64,000 bases of DNA from Paeniglutamicibacter gangotriensis Lz1y (GCF_000348945.1 NZ_AOCK01000003.1:248001-312000); one strand, 5' to 3'. Counted from the stretch's first letter, positions 34,712 to 43,848 are shown. Translations and numbers: made by a program. The notes: a model not told the origin generated them from the sequence alone.

Positions 34712-36064
34712 ATGAGCGATTCCCCTACACCCAAGCCGAAACCAAGGACCGCCTTCGGCCCAGGTAGTTATACCGAACACCTGCGTATCGGGGAAATCCT
34801 GCGCAAGGAAACCGTCGGCGGCCTCGTCCTGATCATTGGTGCGGTCGTTGCCCTCATCTGGGCCAATTCGCCAGCGTCGGACAGCTACTTCGCCCTTCGC
34901 GACTTCCACTTCGGTTTCGAGGTCTTCGGCATCGACCTGAACCTGTCCCTCGGTCATTGGGCAGCCGACGGCCTGCTGGCAGTGTTCTTCTTCCTGGTCG
35001 GCCTCGAGCTGAAGAAGGAATTCGTCGCCGGGGACCTTCGCGACATGAAACGTGCCATCGTCCCGGTGACCGCCGCCTTCGGCGGTGTACTGGTCCCGGC
35101 ACTGATCTTCGTCGCCCTGAATGCCTCTACAGGCGGGGAAACCCTGCGCGGCTGGGCCATCCCCACCGCCACCGACATTGCCTTCGCCGTGGCGGTGCTG
35201 GCAGTCATCGGGTCGAATCTGCCCTCCCCGTTGCGCATCTTCCTGCTGACCCTCGCGGTGGTCGATGACCTCATTGCCATCGTGATCATCGCCTTCGTCT
35301 TCACCGACGAACTGCGCCCGCCGTACCTCCTGATGGCCTTGGCTCCCATTGCCCTGTACGCCTTCGTCACGCACAAGTGGCCGAGGTTCTTTGCCGCCAA
35401 TGCCTGGGCACCCTGGATCATCCTGCTGCCGCTGGGCATCGCCGCGTGGGCACTGGTCTTCGGCTCGGGCATCCACTCGACCATTGCAGGGGTGGTTCTG
35501 GGCTTCTGCGTCCCGGTGCTGCGCAAGAACAAACACGAAATCGACAAACCGGGGCTGGCCGAGAAGTTTGAACACCGATTCCGTCCGCTCTCCAGCGGAT
35601 TCTGTGTACCGGTGTTTGCGTTCTTCTCCGCCGGCGTGGCCGTCGGCGGCGCGGAGGGCTTCGCTTCTGCCTTGGGCGACCCGGTGCTGTGGGGCATTGT
35701 CTTCGGCCTGGTCTTCGGTAAACCCCTTGGCATCCTGGGCGCCACGTGGCTGGTGACCCGGTCGACCAAGGCCAACCTGGATCCCGATACCAAATGGGGA
35801 GACCTCTTGGGCGTGACGTTCCTGGCCGGCATCGGCTTCACCGTGTCGCTGCTGGTCTCGGAGCTGTCCTTCGGTCTGGCCTCGCCGCACTACGACCATG
35901 CCAAGGTCGCGATTCTGACCGGATCGTTGATTGCCGCGATCCTTGGCACCATTTGGCTGCGTCCGCGCGATCGCCGTTATCGCCTGGTGAATGAGCGTGC
36001 TGCCAGGGACGAGGATCTAGACGGCATTCCGGATATCTTCCAGAAGCCGGAAGACAAAGCTTAA
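34712..36064 (+). CDS. nhaA: Na+/H+ antiporter NhaA
   Basis: About 450 residues and 11-12 membrane helices. Signature segments: [39 protein letters not shown] (helix IV region with T-D-I) and [19 protein letters not shown] (the adjacent Asp pair that binds sodium and protons). [25 protein letters not shown] and [17 protein letters not shown] follow. It exports sodium in exchange for protons for salt and alkaline pH homeostasis. The start is uncertain: ATG 34712 (MSDSPTPKP), ATG 34703 or TTG 34700, none with a clear ribosome site. The C-terminal ~30 residues are polar. A very long hairpin follows the stop. Confidence 0.93.
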   Translation: MSDSPTPKPKPRTAFGPGSYTEHLRIGEILRKETVGGLVLIIGAVVALIWANSPASDSYFALRDFHFGFEVFGIDLNLSLGHWAADGLLAVFFFLVGLELKKEFVAGDLRDMKRAIVPVTAAFGGVLVPALIFVALNASTGGETLRGWAIPTATDIAFAVAVLAVIGSNLPSPLRIFLLTLAVVDDLIAIVIIAFVFTDELRPPYLLMALAPIALYAFVTHKWPRFFAANAWAPWIILLPLGIAAWALVFGSGIHSTIAGVVLGFCVPVLRKNKHEIDKPGLAEKFEHRFRPLSSGFCVPVFAFFSAGVAVGGAEGFASALGDPVLWGIVFGLVFGKPLGILGATWLVTRSTKANLDPDTKWGDLLGVTFLAGIGFTVSLLVSELSFGLASPHYDHAKVAILTGSLIAAILGTIWLRPRDRRYRLVNERAARDEDLDGIPDIFQKPEDKA

Positions 36065-36081
36065 CGGAACCATCGTCGACA

Positions 36082-36140
36082 GGAAGGGCCGGTTCGGCTC
36101 GCCCCCGGAAAATCCAGGGGCGAGCCGAACCGGCCCTTCC
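36082..36140. terminator. Perfect 24-bp bidirectional terminator between nhaA and sufU
   Basis: Positions 36082-36105 and 36117-36140 are fully complementary over 24 bp, with an 11-nt loop. The structure sits midway between convergent nhaA and sufU. Confidence 0.85.
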
Positions 36141-36157
36141 GGTTTAAGCGTGCAGAC

Positions 36158-36607
36158 CTACACGTTGGCCGCCAGCAGGGCGGCCTCGGCGGCCACCCAG
36201 GAGAGCATGGCGCACTTGACGCGGGCGGGGAACTTGGAGACCCCCGCGAAGGCCGCCCCGTCGCCGAGCACTTCTTCGTCCCCGGGGCGGGCGCCGCGCG
36301 AACGCATCAGCTCACGGAATTCGTCGAGGATGACCAGGAACTCCTCGCGGTCGATCCCTTCGGCCATCTCGCTGAGCACCGAGGCCGAGGCCATCGAGAT
36401 CGAGCAGCCGTCCCCTTCCCAGGAGACGTTCTTCAGCGTGCTGCCCTCGAGCTGGATGCGCAGCCGGATGTGGTCGCCGCACACCGGGTTATGCTGCACC
36501 GACTCTCCACTGGTGACACCCGCGGGTGCTTCGCGGAGTCCCGACCCATACCGGGTCTTGGCATGGTCCAAGATGATTTGTTGGTACAGCTGGTCTAGAT
36601 CGCTCAC
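36158..36607 (-). CDS. sufU: SufU-type zinc sulfurtransferase / Fe-S assembly protein
   Basis: 149 residues. It is a zinc-dependent acceptor that takes persulfide from SufS and feeds Fe-S cluster assembly. The zinc ligands are visible: Cys43 and Asp45 in NPVCGD, Cys68 in EGDGCSIS and Cys132 in RVKCAMLSW. The 18-20 residue insertion that separates SufU from IscU is present between ~95 and 120. It starts at GTG 36607, overlapping the sufS stop by four bases. The SufBCD scaffold genes are not in this window. Confidence 0.93.
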   Translation of the reverse strand: MSDLDQLYQQIILDHAKTRYGSGLREAPAGVTSGESVQHNPVCGDHIRLRIQLEGSTLKNVSWEGDGCSISMASASVLSEMAEGIDREEFLVILDEFRELMRSRGARPGDEEVLGDGAAFAGVSKFPARVKCAMLSWVAAEAALLAANV

Positions 36608-37920
36608 TTGCCGACTCCGAAGTATCCGCGCACATCGGCGACCGCATTAAGCAGGGCGTCGATATCGCTGGTGGTGTTGTATAGGTAGGTGCTGGCACGG
36701 GTGCTGGAGACCACGCCCAGCGCGCGGTGCAGCGGTTGGGCGCAGTGGTGTCCCACGCGCACCGCGACGCCGCGCGAATCCAAGAACTGACCCACATCGT
36801 GCGGGTGCACGCCCTCGATGATGAACGGGGCGGTGCCGATGCGTGCGGCGCCCGGGCCCGGGCCCAGCACCCGGACACCGGGGATGGAGCCCAGACCGGT
36901 GAGCATGCGTTCGCCCAGCAGCTCTTCCCACGCCGCGATACGGTCCATGCCTACCTCGCTCAGGTAGGACACGGCGGTGGCCAGTCCGTGGGCCTGGGCG
37001 ATACGTTGGGTACCTGCCTCGAAACGCATCGGAGAGGGAAGGTATTCGGCCTTTTCCATGGTCACCGAGGTGATCATCGATCCGCCGGTCAGGAATGGTG
37101 GCATGGCGTCGAGCAGCGCTGCCCGTCCGTAGAGGCCGCCGATTCCGGTGGGTCCGAGCATCTTGTGCCCGGAGAAGGCCATGAAGTCCACGGACAGGTC
37201 CTTGACGTTCACCGGCAGGTGCGGGACGGATTGGCAACCATCGAGCACCGTCAGGGCACCCACGGACCGGGCCAGGGCCACCAGAGCCGGGACATCGATC
37301 ACGGTTCCCAGGACGTTGGAGACGTGGGTGAAGGCCAGGATCCGGGTGGCGGGGGTGACGATCTGCTCGGCCAGGTCCATGCGCAGCGCGCCGGCTTCAT
37401 CAACGGGGATGTACTTCAGCGTCGCTCCGGTGCGCAGGGCCAATTCCTGCCAGGGGATGAGGTTGGCGTGGTGTTCGAGCTCGGTGACGACGATTTCATC
37501 GCCCGGCCCCAAGGCGAAGGCCCGTGCCGTCTCTCCCCCGAGGCCCGCACTGGCATTGCCGAAGGAATAGGTCAGCAGGTTCAGGGCCTCGGTGGCGTTG
37601 GAGGTCCAAATGACCTCGTTGTCCTTGGCTCCGATGAATCTTGCTACATCGGTGCGGGATTGTTCGAAGATGTCGGTTGCCTCAACGGCCAAGGAATGGG
37701 CGCCGCGGTGCACGGCAGCGTTGAAGTTCTCGTAGAAATGTTGTTCGGCTTCGTATACGCAGGTGGGTTTCTGCGAGGTGGCGCCCGAATCCAGGTAGGT
37801 CAGCGGGGTCCCGTTGACACTGCGGCCCAGGATCGGGAAGTCGGCGCGCAGTCGCGAGGCCTCGGCGTCGTTCAGAGGCCGGGGAAGGGTATCTTGCGTC
37901 GTAGGCAATGCACTTGACAC
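36604..37920 (-). CDS. sufS: Cysteine desulfurase SufS
   Basis: 438 residues from GTG 37920, chosen because GGAGG lies eight bases upstream; the frame is open to 38064 but without such a site. It is a PLP enzyme (group II desulfurase) that removes sulfur from cysteine. LTYLDSGATSQKP is the N-terminal motif, TELEHHANLIPWQ holds the PLP-stacking His, DGCQSVPHLPVNV holds the Asp, FSGHKMLGPTG holds the PLP lysine and VGHHCAQPLH holds the persulfide cysteine. Its stop overlaps sufU, its dedicated acceptor. Confidence 0.94.
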   Translation of the reverse strand: MSSALPTTQDTLPRPLNDAEASRLRADFPILGRSVNGTPLTYLDSGATSQKPTCVYEAEQHFYENFNAAVHRGAHSLAVEATDIFEQSRTDVARFIGAKDNEVIWTSNATEALNLLTYSFGNASAGLGGETARAFALGPGDEIVVTELEHHANLIPWQELALRTGATLKYIPVDEAGALRMDLAEQIVTPATRILAFTHVSNVLGTVIDVPALVALARSVGALTVLDGCQSVPHLPVNVKDLSVDFMAFSGHKMLGPTGIGGLYGRAALLDAMPPFLTGGSMITSVTMEKAEYLPSPMRFEAGTQRIAQAHGLATAVSYLSEVGMDRIAAWEELLGERMLTGLGSIPGVRVLGPGPGAARIGTAPFIIEGVHPHDVGQFLDSRGVAVRVGHHCAQPLHRALGVVSSTRASTYLYNTTSDIDALLNAVADVRGYFGVGK

Positions 37921-38111
37921 GTGGGGATCCTCCGAAGGTGGTTTCATGCCGACCGCGTCGCGGGAGCCCAGCCATGCGGGACCGACGGGCGGGTTCGCAG
38001 GACAAAACGTCATTACGGCATCATTTACTTCGCTAATTCTCCCACGTCCCGGCCGCCGTGGCATATAAGTGGACCCTTACCATGACGCGCACGAGGCAGC
38101 CAATGGGCATT

Positions 38112-38133
38112 AAAAAAGACCCGGCAGCGGGTC
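38112..38133 (-). terminator. Rho-independent terminator with T6 tail
   Basis: On the minus strand, GACCCG-CTGC-CGGGTC is followed directly by six T residues, the most canonical terminator in the window. It lies ~190 nt downstream of the pth stop. Confidence 0.9.
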
Positions 38134-38278
38134 GGGGGTGGTCCAGTCCCGGAAAGGCCGCCGGCCGCCGGCCCAGTGGCCTGGCAGCAGAGGCCGCAAG
38201 AGGCGCGGTCACGGCATAGGTGGCGGGGAACAACGGCCACCTACCCCGAATCGTGCAGAATCATCCGCGGATTCGGGG
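38112..38278 (-). ncRNA. Candidate small RNA (or structured pth 3' UTR) ending in a canonical terminator
   Basis: Reading on the minus strand, hairpin 1 pairs 38278-38270 with 38252-38244 (CCCCGAATC/GATTCGGGG). Hairpin 2 is immediately adjacent and pairs 38243-38236 with 38224-38217 (TAGGTGGC/GCCACCTA). A GC-rich repetitive stretch follows, then the terminator at 38133-38112. No open reading frame fills it. The gap 37921-38324 otherwise holds only the sufS leader. I cannot match it to a named RNA family from memory, and it may simply be the pth 3' end. Confidence 0.35.
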
Positions 38279-38324
38279 CAGTAGCCGGTTAACCAGGCGT
38301 CATATTCGGGGGCACATGCCCTGT

Positions 38325-38906
38325 TTAGAAAACATGGAATTTGCGTTGGGCGCTGTCGAGCCCATGGTGCACCAGTTCCTCCACGACGTCGGCGGAGGTA
38401 TCCACCAGGAAGGCAAGATCCTTCTTTTCGTCCTTGGAGAAGTCCTTTAAGACGTAGTCTGCGGTGTCCATACGGCCCGGGGGTCGCCCGACGCCCACGC
38501 GTACGCGCAGGTAGTCCTTGGTGCCTAGTGCCTTGGACATGTCGCGCAGGCCGTTGTGGCCGCCTTCGCCACCACCACGTTTGAGCTTGACGGTGTCAAA
38601 GGGGATGTCGATCTCGTCATGCACCGCAATAACATGGTCAGGATCGATGCCGAAGAACTTCGCCAGGTTGGCCACGGGCCCGCCGGAGAGGTTCATGAAG
38701 GTCATCGGTTTGGCCAGGATGATCCGTGGCCCACCGATCCCCATGCGCCCTTCCAATATCTGGGCGCGAGAGGAGTGGGTCTTGAATTTCCCGCCGATAC
38801 GGGCGGCCAGTTCGTCCACGACCATCTGACCCACATTGTGCCTGTTATGCGCGTAGCCGGGCCCGGGGTTTCCGAGCCCGGCTACAAGCCAGGTATCGCT
38901 ACTCAT
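38325..38906 (-). CDS. pth: Peptidyl-tRNA hydrolase
   Basis: 193 residues. It releases tRNA from peptidyl-tRNA that has dropped off the ribosome. Motifs: LVAGLGNPGPGYAHNRHNVGQ with the catalytic His, KPMTFMNLSGGPV, HDEIDIPFDTVKLKRGGGEGGHNGLRD with the second active-site residues, and VRVGVGRPPGRMD. It lies 21 nt behind rplY in the usual actinobacterial rplY-pth order. Confidence 0.95.
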   Translation of the reverse strand: MSSDTWLVAGLGNPGPGYAHNRHNVGQMVVDELAARIGGKFKTHSSRAQILEGRMGIGGPRIILAKPMTFMNLSGGPVANLAKFFGIDPDHVIAVHDEIDIPFDTVKLKRGGGEGGHNGLRDMSKALGTKDYLRVRVGVGRPPGRMDTADYVLKDFSKDEKKDLAFLVDTSADVVEELVHHGLDSAQRKFHVF

Positions 38907-38927
38907 GTGCGAACCGTGTGGTGAAGA

Positions 38928-39509
38928 CTACTCGGCGGAAGCTGCCGACTCTGCTTCCGGCTCGGCCTCTGCAATTGCTGCATCGACGGTTGCGATAACG
39001 ACGTCGCCTTCGACGGCCAGTGCGGTGCCTTCCGGGAGAACCAGCTCGGAAGCCAGGATCTGGGTACCTGCCTGCAGGCCCGCGATGTTTGCCACAACGT
39101 GCTCCGGCAGCGCAACTGCTTCTGCTTCGACGGCGATGCTCGGGTGGTCCAGCGACAGGGTGGTGCCGGCGGTCAGTTCGCCCTGGATGAGCACGGAAAC
39201 CTCAACGATGACCTTCTCACCCTTCTTGACGATCAGGAGGTCAAGGTGGTCGACGGTCTGGCGCAGTGCGTGGCGCTGGATGTCCTTCACCAGGGTGACG
39301 GTCTCTTCACCGTCAACGGCGATGCTCAGCAGGGCGTTGGAGCCACGAACAGCAAGGGTGGTGGCTGCGACGGGCAGCAGGACGCGGACCGGATCGGTGC
39401 CGTGGCCGTAGATGACTGCAGGGATCTGGCCGCCGCGGCGGGCCTGGCGTGCGGCACCCTTACCGAAGTCGGTGCGCAGTTCGCCGTCAAGCTTGATGAT
39501 GTTAGCCAT
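38928..39509 (-). CDS. rplY: 50S ribosomal protein L25 (general stress protein Ctc form)
   Basis: 193 residues, the long TL5/Ctc form that binds 5S rRNA. The N-terminal L25 domain (GKGAARQARRGGQIPAVIYG, ~15-34) is followed by the C-terminal TL5 beta domain, VDHLDLLIVKKGEKVIVEVSV to LPEHVVANIAGLQAGTQILA. The tail is acidic, Ala/Glu-rich. AAGGAG lies eight bases before the ATG. The upstream gap (39510-39816, 307 bp) holds the rplY leader and promoter, which I could not pin down, and the prs terminator. Confidence 0.94.
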   Translation of the reverse strand: MANIIKLDGELRTDFGKGAARQARRGGQIPAVIYGHGTDPVRVLLPVAATTLAVRGSNALLSIAVDGEETVTLVKDIQRHALRQTVDHLDLLIVKKGEKVIVEVSVLIQGELTAGTTLSLDHPSIAVEAEAVALPEHVVANIAGLQAGTQILASELVLPEGTALAVEGDVVIATVDAAIAEAEPEAESAASAE

Positions 39510-39738
39510 GGTGTTCTCCTTGTGGAAGATGATTGATTGTTTCCTGCCCCGCTCGGGCCTAGAAGCATCATCATCCGATTCCTTTGCAAGGAGCTGGACG
39601 CCAAGTGCATTTCTAGCCTCGTCGATAACGGCCCTCCATTTTCATGGAGTTCCCTCGCCTGGGCACAAGCAGCTACTTTATCAGGAACAAGCCCATGGAC
39701 AGAAATTGCGGGTTCTGACGCAGCTGCCATCAACGACG

Positions 39739-39783
39739 GCGGGCCCCGGCGCCACCCCCAGAAGGGGGAACACCGGGGCCCGC
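39739..39783 (-). terminator. Hairpin terminator after prs
   Basis: An 11-bp outer stem (39739-39749 with 39773-39783) encloses an inner CCCCC/GGGGG stem. It lies 34 nt past the prs stop on the minus strand, with no strong T-run. Confidence 0.65.
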
Positions 39784-39816
39784 ACACCCATCGGTGTTTC
39801 GAGGGGCTGTTGCCGT

Positions 39817-40797
39817 TTAGGCGTCGCCGTCGAACAGGCTGGTGACCGAGCCGTCCTCAAAAACTTCCTTGATGGCACGGGCCAGCAGGGGGGCAATCGA
39901 AAGCACTGTCAGCGTTTCGAACCGCTTGGATTCGGGGATCGGCAGGGTGTTGGTGACCACAACTTCACGGGCTCCGCACTCGGCCAGACGCTGGGCGGCC
40001 GGATCGGAGAAGACCGCGTGGGTCGCGGCAATGATGACGTCCTTGGCACCGGCGTCCTTGAGGACCTTCACGGCCCCGGCGATCGTCCCGCCGGTGTCGA
40101 TCATGTCATCGATCAACACGCAGGTGCGACCCTTGACCTGGCCGACAACCGTCTTGGAGACGGCCTGGTTCGGCATGGTGAGGTCGCGGGACTTGTGCAC
40201 GAAGGCCAGTGGCGCACCGCCAAGGCGTTCGGCCCACTGCTCGGCCACACGGACGCGCCCGGTATCGGGGGAAACCACGGTGACCGGGTCATCCCCGACT
40301 TCCTTGCGGATGTGCTCGGCCAGCAACGGGATAGCAAAGAGGTGGTCCACCGGACCGTCGAAGAAGCCCTGGATCTGCGCGGTGTGCAGGTCCACGCTCA
40401 TGATCCGGTCGGCGCCTGCAACCTTGAACATGTCGGCGACCAGACGTGCCGAGATCGGCTCGCGGCCGCGACCCTTCTTGTCCTGGCGGGCGTAGGGGTA
40501 GAACGGGGCGACAACGGTGATGCGCCGGGCCGAAGCCCGCTTCATGGAGTCGACCATGATCAGCTGCTCCATAAGCCAGTTGTTCAACGGTGCCGGGTGC
40601 GACTGAATGACGAAGATTTCCTTGCCACGCACGGATTCGTCGGACCTGACGTAGATCTCCCCGTTGGCAAAGTCATAGGCATTCAGCGGCAGCAGTTCGG
40701 TGCCCAGCTCTGCGGCCACCTGCTCAGCCAGCTCGGGGTGGGCACGCCCGGAAGCCAGCACCAGCTTCTTATCGACGTTATAGCTAAGTTCGCTCAT
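39817..40797 (-). CDS. prs: Ribose-phosphate pyrophosphokinase (PRPP synthase)
   Basis: 326 residues. It makes PRPP from ribose-5-phosphate and ATP for nucleotide, histidine and tryptophan synthesis. Class I features: FANGEIYVRSDESVRGKEIF, the ATP loop region PYARQDKKGRGREPISARL, SVDLHTAQIQGFFDGPVDHL (metal-binding His), VSPDTGRVRVAEQWAE, and the PRPP-binding loop VLIDDMIDTGGTIAGA. It lies 46 nt behind glmU; glmU-prs is a conserved pair. Confidence 0.96.
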   Translation of the reverse strand: MSELSYNVDKKLVLASGRAHPELAEQVAAELGTELLPLNAYDFANGEIYVRSDESVRGKEIFVIQSHPAPLNNWLMEQLIMVDSMKRASARRITVVAPFYPYARQDKKGRGREPISARLVADMFKVAGADRIMSVDLHTAQIQGFFDGPVDHLFAIPLLAEHIRKEVGDDPVTVVSPDTGRVRVAEQWAERLGGAPLAFVHKSRDLTMPNQAVSKTVVGQVKGRTCVLIDDMIDTGGTIAGAVKVLKDAGAKDVIIAATHAVFSDPAAQRLAECGAREVVVTNTLPIPESKRFETLTVLSIAPLLARAIKEVFEDGSVTSLFDGDA

Positions 40798-40843
40798 GGG
40801 ATCGCTTTCTCGCTCAGACGGGGATCGGAAATGATGTGGAGGG

Positions 40844-42316
40844 TTACTTGACCTGGTCCGCGGATCCGGGGTTCACACCGGAATCCAATGCGGACTTGAA
40901 TGCGGCTTCCGCTGCCGCGGAGCCTGGACGCTTGGAAATCGTCCAGCCCTCGGTAGTGCGTTGCGGAGCCACGGACAGGGCAAGGGCCCCCGCCGGAACG
41001 TTTTTGCGCACGACAGCGCCGGCACCGGTGTAGGCGCCGTCCCCGATGGTCACGGGGGCGACAAATACGGTGTTGGAAGCGGTGCGTACGTGCGAGCCGA
41101 TGACGGTGCGGTGCTTGTTGACACCGTCGTAGTTGGCCGTGATGTTGCCACAGCCGATGTTGGTGTATTCACCAATTTCGGTGTCGCCTGAGTAGCCCAG
41201 GTGCGAAAGCTTGGATCCGCGACCCACCACGATGTTCTTCGTTTCGTAGAAGGCGCCGATCTTGGCGTCGGGACCAAGGTTGGTCTTAGCCCGAAGGTAG
41301 GCGAAGGGTCCAACCGTCGCGCCTTCGGCAATGATCGAATCGGTAACGTCGGAGCGAACGATCTTGGCGCCCTGACCAACCTGGGTACTGGTCAGGGTGG
41401 TGTCCGGGCCGATGACCGCGTCGGTGCCGATCGCGGTGGTGCCGTGCAGCTGGGTGCCGGGCTTGATGGTCACATCGTTTGACAGGGCGACCTCAACGTC
41501 GATCCAGGTGCTGTCGGGATCAATGATGCTGACACCGGCGCGCATCCACTTTTCCAAGATGCGGCGGTTCATTTCCTTGCCGAGTGCCGCAAGCTGCACT
41601 CGGTCGTTGGCACCTTCGACCTGCCAGGCGTCTTCGGTCACCACAGCAGCCACGCGGCCGCCGGTGGACCGGGCGATGCCCAGGACGTCGGTCAGGTACA
41701 TTTCGCCCTGCGCGTTCTCGGTGGTGACCTCGGCCAAGGCCGAGCGCAGCACCTGGGCATCAAAGGCATAGATGCCGGAGTTCACTTCACGGATCGCGCG
41801 CTCGTCGTCGCTGGCATCCTTGTGCTCGCGAATGCCGGTGACGGTTCCGTCCTCGGCGCGCAGGATTCGACCGTACCCGGTGGCGTCATCAAGCAGTGCG
41901 GTCAGCACCGTCACGGCGTTCCCGTCGGAATCGTGGGTGGCCACCAGCTCGGCAAGCAGCCCGCTCGTCAACAGTGGAACGTCACCGTAGGTCACCACGA
42001 TGGTGCCCTCAATTTCCGGGTCAAGTTGCTCGAGGCCCTGCTGCACGGCGCGGCCTGTGCCCGGGATCTCGTCCTGGTCGGCAATGACGACGTCCGGTTT
42101 GATCTGCAAGAGGTGTTCGACGACTCGCTCACGCTCAAAGCGGACCACGGCCACGAGCTTTTGGGGCTCGATCCCCTCGGCTGCGGCAAGTGCGTGGCCC
42201 ACCATGGAGCGTCCACCGATTTCGTGCAAGATCTTGGGTTTCGCCGATTTCATTCGGGTTCCCGCGCCTGCGGCGAGAACAATGACAGCGGCTGGTGCGT
42301 TGGCGTGAACGCTCAA
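40844..42316 (-). CDS. glmU: Bifunctional UDP-N-acetylglucosamine pyrophosphorylase / glucosamine-1-phosphate acetyltransferase
   Basis: 490 residues. The N-terminal uridyltransferase has IVLAAGAGTRMKSAKPKILHEIGGRSMVGHAL and VVTYGDVPLLT. The C-terminal acetyltransferase is a left-handed beta-helix of hexapeptide repeats with YETKNIVVGRGSKLSHLGYSGD and GCGNITANYDGVNKHRTVIG. It supplies UDP-GlcNAc for peptidoglycan and surface polysaccharides. The final ~30 residues are an unconserved tail. Order with prs and the upstream tRNA-Gln is typical of actinobacteria. Confidence 0.96.
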   Translation of the reverse strand: MSVHANAPAAVIVLAAGAGTRMKSAKPKILHEIGGRSMVGHALAAAEGIEPQKLVAVVRFERERVVEHLLQIKPDVVIADQDEIPGTGRAVQQGLEQLDPEIEGTIVVTYGDVPLLTSGLLAELVATHDSDGNAVTVLTALLDDATGYGRILRAEDGTVTGIREHKDASDDERAIREVNSGIYAFDAQVLRSALAEVTTENAQGEMYLTDVLGIARSTGGRVAAVVTEDAWQVEGANDRVQLAALGKEMNRRILEKWMRAGVSIIDPDSTWIDVEVALSNDVTIKPGTQLHGTTAIGTDAVIGPDTTLTSTQVGQGAKIVRSDVTDSIIAEGATVGPFAYLRAKTNLGPDAKIGAFYETKNIVVGRGSKLSHLGYSGDTEIGEYTNIGCGNITANYDGVNKHRTVIGSHVRTASNTVFVAPVTIGDGAYTGAGAVVRKNVPAGALALSVAPQRTTEGWTISKRPGSAAAEAAFKSALDSGVNPGSADQVK

Positions 42317-42375
42317 GATTGGGACTCCCTGTACTTTGGCTAGCCGGACCGGCCGGGCCAGGCCTCATCATTCTA

Positions 42376-42397
42376 TCCCGGGAAAATTCCCGGGATT
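42376..42397 (-). terminator. Hairpin between tRNA-Gln and glmU
   Basis: A perfect 10-bp inverted repeat (ATCCCGGGAA/TTCCCGGGAT) with a 2-nt centre lies 16 nt downstream of the tRNA on the minus strand. It probably ends the tRNA transcript. Confidence 0.6.
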
Positions 42398-42413
42398 TCA
42401 ATGAGTGATATGT

Positions 42414-42485
42414 TCCGCCCATAGGATTCGAACCTATACTCCACAGCTCCAAAGGCTGGGGTGCTGCCATTACACCAGGGCGGAA
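42414..42485 (-). tRNA. tRNA-Gln (anticodon TTG)
   Basis: A 72-nt tRNA on the minus strand. The acceptor arm TCCGCCC pairs fully with GGGCGGA, with discriminator A. The D arm GTGT-AATGGCA-GCAC is typical of tRNA-Gln. The anticodon loop CTTTGGA carries TTG, the variable loop is short, and the T arm is ATAGG-TTCGAAT-CCTAT. CCA is not encoded. One C-T mismatch occurs at the top of the anticodon stem. It reads CAA, and CAG by wobble. Confidence 0.93.
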
Positions 42486-42594
42486 TGTGCGTTGAGCTTG
42501 CCTCGTCGGCACAGTGAACTATTCTGCCATGATTCGGGTGGTCGATGCGACTTGGCCAAATGGACGTGTCAATCTGCCGCTCGCACCCCGCGGT

Positions 42595-42622
42595 TTGACG
42601 TGGTTTCGGCCACAGTTGTGCT
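42595..42622 (+). promoter_or_regulatory. Leaderless-type promoter of the TetR gene
   Basis: TTGACG (42595-42600), a 16-bp spacer and TGTGCT (42617-42622) put the transcription start next to the ATGATG at 42627-42632. Confidence 0.5.
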
Positions 42623-42626
42623 TACC

Positions 42627-43280
42627 ATGATGTTCATGAGCCACCCCGCACGCCCTCGCACGCGCATGACCGGCGTCCAACGCCGGTTGCAACTGATCGA
42701 CATCTCACGCCAACTTTTCTCCCTGCGCGGTGTCGATGGGACAACTATTGAGGAAATCGCGCGGGCCGCAGGTGTTTCCAAACCGGTGGTCTATGAACAC
42801 TTCGGTTCCAAGGAAGCGCTCTACATGGAAGTGGTCACCAATGAGTATCGGGAACTGCTTGCCCGCATCACCGAGTCGCTGGCGGGTGACGATTCCGCAC
42901 GTGTCCTGTTGGAAAAGGCAGCACTGGCAATACTGACGTACATCGAGGAGTGCACCGAGGGTTTCCGCATCTTGGTGCGCGATGCTCCCCCGTCCCAGCC
43001 CGAAGGCACTTACTCGACACTGCTGACCAAGGTCACCGAGCAAGTCGAGCATATTCTGGCCGATGAGTTTACCCACCGCGGGTTCAGTTCCGAAGATGGA
43101 TCGATCTACGCGCAAATGCTGGTGGGCATGGTCGCTATGACCGCCCAGTGGTGGCTGGATGCCCGGCATCCGGACAAGCGGACCGTTGCCGCGCACGTGG
43201 TCAATCTTGCTTGGTACGGGTTGACCGGTTTGCGCAAGGAACCTAGCTTGCAGGACACGCAAATACCTACTGCAGAATAA
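42627..43280 (+). CDS. TetR-family transcriptional regulator
   Basis: 217 residues from ATG 42627; ATG 42630 and 42636 are equally possible and the mRNA appears leaderless. The helix-turn-helix is clear: GVQRRLQLIDISRQLFSLRG, then VDGTTIEEIARAAGVSKPVVYEHFGSKEALYMEVV. The C-terminal part (TAQWWLDARHPDKRTVAAHV) has the pattern common to a large actinobacterial TetR subgroup. Its target is unknown. It is the last gene of core-like composition before the AT-richer accessory region. Confidence 0.9.
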   Translation: MMFMSHPARPRTRMTGVQRRLQLIDISRQLFSLRGVDGTTIEEIARAAGVSKPVVYEHFGSKEALYMEVVTNEYRELLARITESLAGDDSARVLLEKAALAILTYIEECTEGFRILVRDAPPSQPEGTYSTLLTKVTEQVEHILADEFTHRGFSSEDGSIYAQMLVGMVAMTAQWWLDARHPDKRTVAAHVVNLAWYGLTGLRKEPSLQDTQIPTAE

Positions 43281-43848
43281 GACCTTAGAGATCGCCATAG
43301 GGTTGCACAGAGACCTCCATAGACTCAGAAGGTGGGCTTTCCCTATGGGCCCCGCCGCTTTGGATTCCGCCCAATGGCTCTCTCCTGTTTCCTGGCTGTG
43401 CTGAACCCCATCGCTGAGGACTGGCGCCGCGGCCAGCCAGCACACCTCCGGAGAGTCTCAGATACAGGCAGGTCTGAAGACTCCAGCGCCGGAGAAGACC
43501 TGAATCCGCACGGACCTTGGTGTGGGTGGTCAGCTGCCAGAAACCAAAGAACTAGCCCGATAGCTTGGACAGGCTAAGAAGGCTCACAACGGTCATCTTG
43601 AATATTTCTTGGCGTGGAGAAGCTGCATCAAAGACTCAAGCCACAAACTTATTGTCGCCATGGTTTACTCGTGGAATCGCGCGGCGGTCTCCCCAGCTCA
43701 AGATCGTTCCGCCGATAACAACGACTTCAATCCACCTCGCCCGTGTTGGGCCAACAGCAAAGACGATTGAGCCCCTGAAAAGGATTCGGTAATGAATGTG
43801 CCGACGTCAGCCCATTTGACCGTTGTCGGCACAATCGCACTGAAGTTT
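43281..43848. other. Gene-free gap at the left border of the accessory region
   Basis: About 570 bases without an intact gene. An 8-bp inverted repeat (CCATAGGG at 43295-43302, CCCTATGG at 43341-43348) may terminate the TetR gene. On the minus strand, 43636-43798 is open for ~54 codons without a start codon and reads RWIEVVVIGGTILSWGDRRA near its middle. This could be a gene remnant, but I do not recognise it. Confidence 0.4.
43797..43833 (-). terminator. Hairpin downstream of cysN
   Basis: A 9-bp inverted repeat (TGTGCCGAC/GTCGGCACA) with a 19-nt loop starts 15 nt beyond the cysN stop on the minus strand. Confidence 0.5.

Noticed and set aside
43360-43385. Partial repeat of the tRNA-Gln 3' end (TTCCGCCCA) as a possible attachment site
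   Set aside because: Only nine bases match and flanking bases differ, so chance is enough to explain it.
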